Below are positions 27,750 to 37,500 of a stretch of 64,000 bases of DNA, piece by piece (position 1 is the first letter of the stretch; each line of letters opens with the position of its first letter). The notes under the pieces were generated by a model. That model was given only the letters and a program-made list of their open reading frames with translations, was not told the origin of the DNA and did no database searches. The translations under genes and the position numbers were made by a program. Origin of the DNA: Bradyrhizobium tropiciagri (GTDB lineage: Bacteria; Pseudomonadota; Alphaproteobacteria; Rhizobiales; Xanthobacteraceae); NCBI RefSeq assembly GCF_018130545.1, contig NZ_JAFCKF010000001.1, forward strand, positions 620,001 through 684,000. Reading direction: 5' to 3'.

Positions 27750-30428
27750 TGCGATTTCTTCGCGTTCAAGCCAACCATCGAACCCGGCGAGCGACTGCCG
27801 TTCCAGCGAGCGAAGCGCTGCAATCGAGGCATCATGCGCAAAATGCCCAGTCCTGGCCGCCTCCTCGAGCTCGCCGCATTGCACAAACAGGCGTGACATG
27901 CCGAGCGCGGCGGCCGCGCTGCCGAGCCGATGAATCGCCTGCTTGACACCTGCCCGGTCGCCACCACAAGCCGCCTCTTGCATTTGCGCGAACAGCTGCC
28001 CGGCCGACGTCGCGAAGATATCGCGCAGGCGGCGCAGCCGCACCTGCCCCAGCAGCTCGAGCTGACCGTCGAGAAACGGCTCATCGATGAACTCGGTGCT
28101 CGCCAAGGACGGCGGCGCTGCTGCGGCGAGGCCGCTGTCGGCGAAACTTAATGCGCTTTCCAGCGCGTCGAGCATCACCGGCTTGCGGATAAAGGTGTCG
28201 ATGCCGCGCCGGCGGGTGTCTTCGGAGACGTCGGCGGTCACGGCAATGATACGGGGTCTCGTTGCATCGGCATTGGCAAGGATCGCCGCCGCGGCATCGA
28301 AACCGTCAATGACCGGCATATGCAGGTCCATCAGGATGACATCGAACCTGGTGGCTTTTGCCAGCTCGATCGCCATCGCCCCATCGCGCGCTTGCGTCAC
28401 ATGATGACCGAGCCGATGCAGCATGGCCTCGGCCACATCGCGGTTGATCGGATCGTCGTCGACCAGCAGCACCGTGAGCGGCCGGCTGACGGCAGGCGGT
28501 GCGGCCGGTCGCCGCTCCGGCCCAGCAAGCGGCAGCGGCACCGAAAGACGAAACGTGCTACCGGCGCCGGCAACGCTTTCGACCGTCAGCGAGCCCTTCA
28601 TCAGTTGAGCGAGACCGCGTGCGATCGCAAGACCGAGGCCAGTGCCACCGAACCGGCGAGCGATGCTGCCATCCGCCTGGGTGAAGTCGGTGAAAATGCG
28701 CTGCTGCTGTTCCGGTGCGATGCCGATGCCGGTGTCGGTCACGCTAACGGTCAGCTTGCCGGCCTCCCGATCCTGCTGCCACGTCGCGCCAAGCCGGATC
28801 CGCCCTGTGCTGGTGAACTTGATGGCGTTCGACAGCAGATTGAACAAGATCCGGTTCAGGCGCACAGGATCGCCGATCACCATCGGCGCGTCGGGGATAT
28901 CGAGCTCGAGGTCGAAGACAAGCCCCTTGGCTTCGGCTTGCGGCCGCATCAGCCCGGCGACGGTCTCGATGGTGCGGCGCAGCTCGAAGGCGCGAGGCTC
29001 CAGTGCTTCCGTGCCGGCCTCCAGCCGCGCATAGTCGAGGATGGTGTCGATCAACTTGATCAGCGTGTCGCCGGATGCATTCGCGATGTCGAGCAGACGG
29101 CGTTGCTCCGGATCCCTTTCCTTGGTGTCAAGCAGCTGAAGCACGCCGAGCACGCCGTTCATCGGAGTGCGCAATTCATGGCTGATCACAGCAAGGAAGC
29201 GCGACTTGGCCGCATTGGCAAGTTCGGCCGTATTCCGCGCGCGCTCCGCCGCGGCGTGTTCTGCCATGGCGGTGTCGCGCGCCGCCGCGAGCTCGGCCGT
29301 GCGGTCCACCACGCGCTGTTCGAGCGTGGCATAGGACTGCTGCAATTGCTCGGCCATGCTGTTGAACTGCCCGCCGAGACTCTCAAGCTCGTCGCCGGTC
29401 TTGATGGAGATGCGCTGGTCGAGCTGACCGCGGCCGATCAGCGAGGCGCTGCGGGCCAACGCATGGATCGGCACGACCATGCGGCGGCTCAGCAGCCACG
29501 CGGCGAGGACTGCGCAAACCAGCAGCACAAACAGCAGTAGGACCGATCGCAGCGCCGATCGATAGATGGTGGCGTAGGCTTCGCGCAGTGGAAGCTCGAC
29601 AAAGACCGGCCAGCCGAGCAAGGGAACGCGCGCATAGGCCGACAGCACATGCTTGCCGCTGATCTGGCTGATGCCCTCCTCGGCGGCCGCCTCGTCCCCT
29701 CCAGAAATCGCTGCGCGCACCTGCGGCAGCGTCGAGAGATCCGTCCGCCGCAGCACCTGGCGCAGGTCGGGATGCGCCACGACACGGCCTTTCTCATCGA
29801 GCGCATAGGCATTGCCGCTGCTGCCGACCTTGATGGCTGAAACGACCTCCCATACGAAGCGCAGGTTCACCTCGGCGAGGATCACATCTCCGTTCTTGCC
29901 GCCGGCAGCGAGTCCGAGTCTCATGTGAGGCTCCGTCTCGCGCGCGAAATAAACCGGACCGTAGTAGGCGCCATTGGCCTTCACCGCACGAAACGCTTCG
30001 GATCCGGAGAAATCCTCGCCACTGCCGATGCGATCAGGGTCGCGGCTCGACACGTGCAGGCGCTCGTGTCCCTGCGCGTCGAGGATCGTGATCTCGGCAA
30101 CGGCCGGATTGAGCCGCATCACACGGATCGCATCAATCCGCGGGTCTTGCCCGACCGCAATTCCCGCCGGCAGTTGGGTCAACCAGCCCAGCTGGTTGCG
30201 GATCTCGATGACGAAACGGCCGATCCGGCCAGCGGCGGCCTCCGCCTTCTCGCGCTGAATGTTGCCGAGCAACCTGTTCTGCTCGACATAGGAGAACCAG
30301 CCATCAATGGTCACGCTGGCGACAAGCGCAATGGCCGTCACGGCCACGAACGAGACCAGATACTTGAAGAACAGATTGCCACGCGGGGGCTGGTCCGGGT
30401 TCGGCATCGCCGGCGGCTGTGCGTTCAT
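27726..30428 (-). CDS. hybrid sensor histidine kinase with Hpt domain
   Basis: 900 residues. In order: TM1 (about 22-42), a periplasmic Cache-like sensor (about 45-290), TM2 (about 295-315), HAMP (about 316-370), a coiled-coil, HisKA with H417 in FLAVISHELRTP, a catalytic ATPase domain with NLLSNAIKFT and GTGLGLAIARG (about 530-630), a receiver with D701 in VILMDLHMP, and a C-terminal Hpt with H833 in AIHRLGSAAA. This is the full four-step phosphorelay of TorS/BvgS type. The start overlaps the binding-protein stop by 4 bp. Confidence 0.94.
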   Translation of the reverse strand: MNAQPPAMPNPDQPPRGNLFFKYLVSFVAVTAIALVASVTIDGWFSYVEQNRLLGNIQREKAEAAAGRIGRFVIEIRNQLGWLTQLPAGIAVGQDPRIDAIRVMRLNPAVAEITILDAQGHERLHVSSRDPDRIGSGEDFSGSEAFRAVKANGAYYGPVYFARETEPHMRLGLAAGGKNGDVILAEVNLRFVWEVVSAIKVGSSGNAYALDEKGRVVAHPDLRQVLRRTDLSTLPQVRAAISGGDEAAAEEGISQISGKHVLSAYARVPLLGWPVFVELPLREAYATIYRSALRSVLLLFVLLVCAVLAAWLLSRRMVVPIHALARSASLIGRGQLDQRISIKTGDELESLGGQFNSMAEQLQQSYATLEQRVVDRTAELAAARDTAMAEHAAAERARNTAELANAAKSRFLAVISHELRTPMNGVLGVLQLLDTKERDPEQRRLLDIANASGDTLIKLIDTILDYARLEAGTEALEPRAFELRRTIETVAGLMRPQAEAKGLVFDLELDIPDAPMVIGDPVRLNRILFNLLSNAIKFTSTGRIRLGATWQQDREAGKLTVSVTDTGIGIAPEQQQRIFTDFTQADGSIARRFGGTGLGLAIARGLAQLMKGSLTVESVAGAGSTFRLSVPLPLAGPERRPAAPPAVSRPLTVLLVDDDPINRDVAEAMLHRLGHHVTQARDGAMAIELAKATRFDVILMDLHMPVIDGFDAAAAILANADATRPRIIAVTADVSEDTRRRGIDTFIRKPVMLDALESALSFADSGLAAAAPPSLASTEFIDEPFLDGQLELLGQVRLRRLRDIFATSAGQLFAQMQEAACGGDRAGVKQAIHRLGSAAAALGMSRLFVQCGELEEAARTGHFAHDASIAALRSLERQSLAGFDGWLEREEIASESLVQQ

Positions 30429-31426
30429 CCGAGAAGCTCGTCGGCGCGCAGCAGCAACGCGTCCGTCAATGAGAGGCCGAGCTCGCGCGCCACCGTGCGA
30501 TTGATACGCAGTTCGTACTTGCGGGGCGACTGCACCGGCAATTCCGCAGGGCTTGCGCCGCGCAGGATCAGATCGACATACGGGCCCATGCGAACCTCAT
30601 CGAGATTCGCGCTGTATGACATCAATCCGCCGACGTCCATGAACGGATGCAGGGAGTAGATGGCCGGAATGCGATGGCGGGCCGCTGCGGCGACGATGGC
30701 GGCACGGTGCGAGAATGTGAAACTGTCAGGCGGCAGGATCAAACCACGGCCGCGTTCGGTTGCGAACGAGCCGATGATGTCGTCGATCTCTGCCGGATCG
30801 GTGACGCGCAATTCCGTCAACGCAATACCGAAGGTAGGCGACATCGGACGCATGGTCTCGAGAAAATAGTCGCCGCCCCGTGGGGTCGAGCGCGGATTGA
30901 ACAGCACGCCGGCGCGCTCGATGCGCGGATCGACCTCCTTGAGAAACTGCAGCCACTTGCCGCCGATGGAATTCTCGCTGTTGGTGAAACCGGTGGCGTT
31001 GCCGCCAGGCCGGGCAAGGCTCTGCACGAAGCCACTGCCGACCGGATCGGCCGCCGTCCCGAAGACGATCGGGATCGTCTTGGTATGCCGCAACAAGCCC
31101 GCCGTCTCATAGCTCGAACTGACGACGATCACGTCAGGCTTGAGGGCGACGACCTCCGTCACAGTCTTCTCAAGCACGTCTTCTCCGCCGAATGTCGAGC
31201 GCAGGACAATGCGTGCGGTCTTGCCGTCGACCCAGCCCAGCTGCGCAAGATCGGCTAACAGAGTATCCAGTCGCGGCTGACGATCGGTCAGGGTAACGCT
31301 CACGACGATCGCGATCAGCTTAGGCTGCCCGTCGGCGGCACGCGCGGCCCTGCCGCCTGACGCCAGGGCTGCTGCGGCGAGCCTCAGCACGCCGCGCCGG
31401 TCAATCCTGTGCATGCGCGACGTCAT
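30425..31426 (-). CDS. ABC-type substrate-binding protein (PF04392 type) coupled to kinase
   Basis: 333 residues with an N-terminal RRGVLRLAAAALASGG signal, then a two-lobe binding fold: IAIVVSVTLTDRQPRLDTLLADL, VSSSYETAGLLRHTKTIPIVFG, FVQSLARPGGNATGFTN. No permease or ATPase gene is nearby. Its stop overlaps the kinase start, so it probably serves as a periplasmic ligand receptor for the kinase, as TorT does for TorS, rather than for transport. The inverted repeat at 31453 sits in its promoter. Confidence 0.87.
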   Translation of the reverse strand: MTSRMHRIDRRGVLRLAAAALASGGRAARAADGQPKLIAIVVSVTLTDRQPRLDTLLADLAQLGWVDGKTARIVLRSTFGGEDVLEKTVTEVVALKPDVIVVSSSYETAGLLRHTKTIPIVFGTAADPVGSGFVQSLARPGGNATGFTNSENSIGGKWLQFLKEVDPRIERAGVLFNPRSTPRGGDYFLETMRPMSPTFGIALTELRVTDPAEIDDIIGSFATERGRGLILPPDSFTFSHRAAIVAAAARHRIPAIYSLHPFMDVGGLMSYSANLDEVRMGPYVDLILRGASPAELPVQSPRKYELRINRTVARELGLSLTDALLLRADELLG

Positions 31427-31452
31427 GTCGTGAAATGCGGCTCATCCGTCAT

Positions 31453-31480
31453 GATTTGTCGCTGCACGCTGCGACAAATC
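31453..31480. promoter_or_regulatory. inverted repeat upstream of binding-protein/kinase operon
   Basis: GATTTGTCGC and GCGACAAATC, perfect 10-bp arms with an 8-bp spacer, ending 26 bp before the binding-protein ATG. It is a candidate operator, possibly for the adjacent response regulator, or part of the terminator for the TpsA transcript's opposite side. Confidence 0.55.
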
Positions 31481-31537
31481 CCTCTACCCACAGCGCTCCA
31501 AGCTCTGACGGCCCGCCCCTGGCTGGCCGTTTTCCGC

Positions 31538-34500
31538 TTACAATGCACTAAAGCATACAGTTCCGAAGCAGACCAGCGCCCGGTCCGAACGCGGATCGGC
31601 ATAGAATGTCGCGAGCCCGTTCGCGGTCGCGATCTGCGGCGCCCCCCCGATGGCGGTCGCTCCGACCGGTAGCTCGATCGGCGTGGCGTTGGCGGCGAGG
31701 ATGCGGTCGATGATGGCGGAATAGTTCAACGTTGGCCGCGGCTGCACAATCAGGTTGGTGCCGACATAGGTCAGCAGGTAATTGGCCGATGCCGCGACGC
31801 TGCCCTGTGTGATGGCGTAGCTGCCGACCAGCGAATTGGTGTCGGCCGTGGTCGCGAGCGCTCCCGTCAGGGTGTCGCCGTTGACCAAGCCTCGGCCACC
31901 GATGACGTAGGTCAGTGCCGGATTGGGCTCGCCATTGAATTTGGTCTTGGCGTCGGCGATCACCGTGATCGGCCGTTGCGTCACGTTGAGTGTCGAACCG
32001 GTGAAGCCGGCCAGCGTGTAGTTGCTTGAGGCCGCGAGCGAGCCCTGCGTAATGGCGTAACTACCGACATTGCTGGTGGCGGTCGCCGACGTAAACAGAC
32101 TACCGGACAGCGTATCACCGTTCACCAGGCCCATGCCGCCGACCGTATAGCTCAGGAAATTGGCATCGCCATAGATGCGGCTGGCGGCATCAGCCGACAC
32201 GGTGATGGTGCGTGGCGTCACTGCCAGCGTCGCGCCGGTGTAGGTCAGCGCGTAGTTCGACGAGGCCGCGAGCGAACCTTGCGTAATGGCGTAGTTGCCG
32301 ACATTGCTGGCTGCGTTCGCTGCCGAGACAAGGCTGCCGGACAGCGTATCGCCGTTGACGAGGCCCGCTCCTCCGAGCGAGTAGCTGAAGGCAGGATTGG
32401 CGTCGCCATAAATGCGGCTCCTGGCGTCCGCGGTCACCGTGATCGCGCGCGGCGTCACGGTCAGCGTCGCACCGGTATAGGTCAGCGCGTAATTCGACGA
32501 GGCCGCGAGCGAGCCCTGGGTGATGGCATAGCCGCCGACATTGCTGGTCGTCGTCGCGAGCGAGGCGAGGTTGCCGGACAGTGTATCGCCGTTGACAAGA
32601 CCGCCGCCACCGATGGCGTAGCTGAGAGCCGGGTTGGTGTCGCCATAGGTCCTGCTCTGCGCGTCCGCCGTCACCGTGATGGCGCGCGGCGTGATCGAGA
32701 GCGCGGTGGCGTTACCAGCGGCCTGGGCAAGCACGTAGTTGCCGTTGTTGAGGGTCAGTCCCGAACCGGTGATGGCGTAGCCGCCGACTCCGGATGTACC
32801 GTTGGCGCCGGTCGCAAACGTCAGGGTGCCGGTGACGGTCGTCAGTTGGGTATCGCCGTTGACGAAGCCGCTCACCGTGCCGGACAGCGCCGGATTGGCA
32901 TCGCCATATTGCCGGGTCGCGGCATTGGCCACGTAGGTCAGGGTCGCGGGGGTGATGGTCAGAGTGTTGCCGGTGTAGGTGATGGCATAGTTCGGGTTGT
33001 TGGCGTTGCTGACGCTGCCCTGGCCGATGGCATAGCCGCCGCCGATCACGTTCTCGCCCGCGGTGCGGCTCAGCAATCCCGACAGCGTGTCGCCGTTCGC
33101 GAGGCCGTTGCCGCCGACCGTGTAGCTCAGCTCCGGATCGGCCGCGCCATAGACCTTGCTCTGCGCGTTCGCCGTCACCGTGATGGGCCGCGGCGTCACG
33201 GTCAGATCCGCCGCCACGTACGACACCGCATAGTTCGAGGATGCGCCGAGCGATCCCTGGACAATGCCGTAGCCGCCGACACCGGACGTCGCCATCGCCG
33301 ACGTCGTCAGCGCGCCGGAGAGCGTGTCGCCGTTGACCAGGCCCGGACCACCGCCCGGCCCACCGACCGAATAGGTCAGGGCTGGATTGGTGTCCCCGTA
33401 ATAACGCGACTTCGCGTCGGCGGTGATCGTGATCGGCCGCGCGGTGACGCTGAGATTGGCGCCCGTATAGGTGATCGCGTAATTGTTGTTGGAGAGAGTC
33501 CCCTGCGTGATGCCATAGGCGCCGATGCCTGAGGCTGTGGTCGCCGAGGTGTCGAGCGATCCGTTCAAGGTGTCGCTGTTGACGAGACCGAGGCCCCCGA
33601 CCGCATAGGTCAGCACCGGGTTGGCGTCTCCGTAATAGCGGGACTTCGCGTCCGCGGTCACGGTGATCGCGCGCTGGTTCACCGTCAACCGGCCGTCGCT
33701 GACGAAACTGAACCCGTAGCCGCTCTGGCTGGTCAGTGTGCCCAGCGCCGCGGTCATGATGTAAGGCGAGCCAGCGACATCAGCGGTCACGTCGGCGCCG
33801 GTGGATGTGATGCTCGCCGTGCCACTGTGCGCCGTCGCGGCGCTGTCACCGAGATACGCGCCGGCGACGCCGGGATCGTAGCCCGTGATCACGTAGTTTC
33901 CGGCGATCGCGGCGCTGGCATCGTCGCCATAGGTCTTGCTGGCGTCGGTCGAGGTGACGGTGAGGGTCCGCGTGGCGGAGAAGATGTAGCGGTTGCCGCC
34001 GAGCGCGATGCTGCCGGGCGCCAGCGTCGCAAAGGTGTTACCGAAGATCGCGGTGTTGCCGCTGTCCAGACCACCGAACGTGTTGCCGGTGGGATCGGCG
34101 GAATAAACCAGCCAGCGCCCGCTGGTCGCCGTCACCGCATCCGAGCCGCGGTTGTTGATGAAGGCACCGGTCGCCGCGAGCACCGGGTTGGTGCCGCTCA
34201 CAGTGACGTCGGATGCGATGGTGAGATCGCCGTTCGTTGAAACGCTCACTCCGCCTGAAGTCGCAACTCCGCCTGTCGTCGCGCCCGGCGCGTTCGCGAG
34301 CGTACCGATGGTCAGGTTTCCGGTGTTGACGACGGTCAGGTCGCCGACATTGGCAGCCAGCGTGCCGATCTGGTTGCCACCGGCACCCAGCGTGAAGGAG
34401 CCGGGTCCGGTGAGCAGCAATCCGCCGGCGGAAACGGCCGCGCTCTGCGTCACCGTGCCGCTCGACGACAGCGACAGCGTTCCCGGGAGCGAAAATGCCT

Positions 34501-37500
34501 GATCCAGCGCGAAGCTCGATGCCACGGTGTCGATCTGGCGATTGGCGGGCGACACGCTGGACGCCGCGGTCGAGCCAACAGCCGTGCTGAACGCCGCGTT
34601 GAGGGCAGACAGCGAGCCGATCGAGCTATCCGACGTGTCGCGACGCCAGCCATCGGTCAGATTGAGATTTGTCGTGAGCTGACCAACCGCGCCGGTGCGG
34701 AATGCGATCGCGCCGTTGGAATCCGACGTCGAGGCGGCAACGCCGCTCGCGTTGGAGGCCGTCCCCGCAGGCGCGAACACATAGTAGTAGCCGTTGACGC
34801 CCGTCGACGACGTCCCCACAAGCGCGCCGCCATTGGCGACCGACACCGTCGTCCGCCAGGGCGAACTGCCGTCCTGCTGCACGGCGTAGCCGGACACGAC
34901 CTGCACGCCGTTCGGGAAGAAGCTCTTGAGATAGGGATAGAGGCCATTCGCGCCGCCGACAAAGGCGTTGCCGAGACCGCTGGCCGCGCCGGACTGCAGA
35001 TCAGCTGTCGACAGACTTGTCGCGCTCCCTGTTGCGTTGATGACCCAGCCGAATGGTCCGGTCCCCGAAGTGGTGGTGTCGGCATAGCCGTTGGTCAGGA
35101 CGGTGCTGTGAAGCCCTATCAGCGCCCCGGCATAGGTGCTGCCGGCGACTGCCCCCGTCGCATAGGCGTTGGTGAGCGAGCCACCCTGGCCATAACCGAT
35201 CAACCCGCCGACATATGAACTGGTACCGCCGGTTACGCTTCCCGTCGCGAAGACATCTCGCACCGTGCTGCCGAAGGCGTAGCCAATCAGCCCGCCGACG
35301 GAGTTGAATACCCCGGCTGTGACGTCCCCCGTCGCGAACGAGTTCACCAGCGTGCCGTCCAGTGAGCCGATCAGTCCACCTGCCGTCCCGGCGGTGCCGT
35401 TCAGGGCGACGGACGTCGAAGCGTAGGCGTTGGCGATGATGCTGCCGGACTCGGCGGTGGCGGCGAGCGCGCCGACCTGGCTAGTCCCGATCACCGAACC
35501 GCCGATCATGCCGATGTCGCGCACGGTGCCACCTTGAACAATGCCGAACAGCCCGGCGTAACTGCCGCTGACGGTCAGCCCGGTGATGGTGTGGCCAAGT
35601 CCTTCGAAGACGCCGTAGAAGTGGGGAACGACGGCGTCGGAGTAGCTGCTGGTCGGGCTGAGCGAATTGACCAGCGCATAGCTGCCGCCGTACATTCCGG
35701 GGAGATCGTTCATCGTGTACAGCAGCTGGTAGCCCTGGCCATTGATCGAGAGCGACCCGCCGGCGCTCGCTGCCGCCGCGGAGCCGTCAGCGTTGGTGTA
35801 GGTCAGCGGAGCGCCGATCGCGAAGGTGAGGTTGGCGGGATCGCTCGCGTCGTAGCCGAGCGCCGCCGTGCTTGCGCCTTGCATCGTGACCGGCGCGTTG
35901 AAGCGTAGCGCGCCGGCGCTGTTGAGCGTCAGGCTTCCGCCATCCTGTATGGTGATCGCGTTGGAGACGATGAGCGGCGCGCCCGCCGTCGTGGTGCGCG
36001 CGGCGAAGCTGCTCGCATTGATGGTCTGGTTGACGGTGAAGCTCGCGCCCGTGGCGGTGACATCGTAGAGCGTCGTGGCGTTGATTGCCGCGATTGCCGC
36101 GGCGTTGCCGCCCGCCGCGGCGGCGACATTGGTCTTGACGTTGGACAGCAGTGTCGCCGAGGTGGACGCCGTCAGCGTCTGGCCGTAGAGATTGACGCCG
36201 TCCCGTATCGCCGCGCCGGTCGCCATGGTCAGCGTGGCGGAGTTGGCGTTGGAATAGCTCAGCAGGGTCGCGCCATTGCTCAGCGTCCCCGGCGCCATGC
36301 TGAAATAATAATAGCCGTTGGCGCCGGTGGAGACGGTTCCGAGATTGGCGCCGTTGGCGATGAGGCCGATCGATCCGCCGGCAAGCCCTGTTGAGCCGCC
36401 GTCGGAGTAGGCCGTTCCGGACAGGACCTGCGGACCGGCTGGATAGAACGTCTTGAGATAAGGGTAGAGACCGGCGCCGGTGCCCCAAATGGCGGATGAC
36501 AACCCGGCCGGCTGGGTGCCGTCCTGCAATTGCGCGGTGGCGAGGCCGGTCGCCTGTACCGCACCGGAGACCATATAGCCGGCCGCGGCCGACGTGCCGC
36601 TGGTCTGCGCGTCCCAGTACAGATTGGTGCTGCTCGAAAAGGGAACGGCCGGCGGGACGTAGCCGACGATGCCGCCGGCGTACCCGCCGCCGTTGATCAC
36701 CAGGCCGGTGAACAGGCTTTGCTGGATCGAGCCGCCCTCGAGCCTGCCCACCAGGCCGCCAACATATTGTCCCGCGCTGACCGTGCCTGATGCGAAGCTG
36801 TTCTTGATGAGTCCAGTATTTCGTCCGACCAGACCGCCGCCGTACTGACTACCCGTCGTCACATTGCCGGTGGCGAAGCTCGACTGGATCGTGCCGGTGT
36901 TGAAGCCGACCAGGCCGCCGACGTCTTGCGAGCCGTAGATGGTCGCTGACGAATAGCTCGTCTGCACCACGCCGCCATTGTTGCTCCCGGCAAGCGTGCC
37001 GGCGGTGAGATTGCCGTTCACCGAGCCGCCGACCATGCCGAAATTCGACAGCGTGCCAAACAACACACCGATCATGCCGTTGTTGCTGAGGCCACCGCCG
37101 ATCGTCAGGTTCGAGACGGTGTGGCCGAGGCCGTCGAGCATGCCACCGAACCCGCCCATGAGCTGCTGATTGTAGGTGATGCCGCTGGCGTCGAGATTGG
37201 TGGCGAGCGCGTAGTTGCCGGTGATGCCGGCGCCATAAGTTGCGATCGTGGCGCCGTTCGTCGAATTGATGCCGTCAATGGCGTCGAAATTGGCCATCGA
37301 ATAGACCAGCGTATAATTCTTGCCGTTCAGCGTGAACGTGCCGCCATTGTTGATCGCGCCGTAATCGATCGACGCGCCGAGCGCGAAGGTGAGGCCAGTG
37401 GTGCTGACATCGGTCACAGGTGCCGCGGTGATGCTGACCGCGCCTGCACCGGTGACGCTGATGGTCTTGTTGACCTGCACGCCGCCGCCTGCGCTGAGGG

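Noticed and set aside
32279-33532. 417-codon open frame antisense to the MBG repeats
   Set aside because: It is periodic because the coding repeats are periodic; not a real gene.
31741-33975. Possible CRISPR-like array
   Set aside because: Units are about 230-260 bp, fully coding and match MBG domains; no short repeats with unique spacers and no cas genes.
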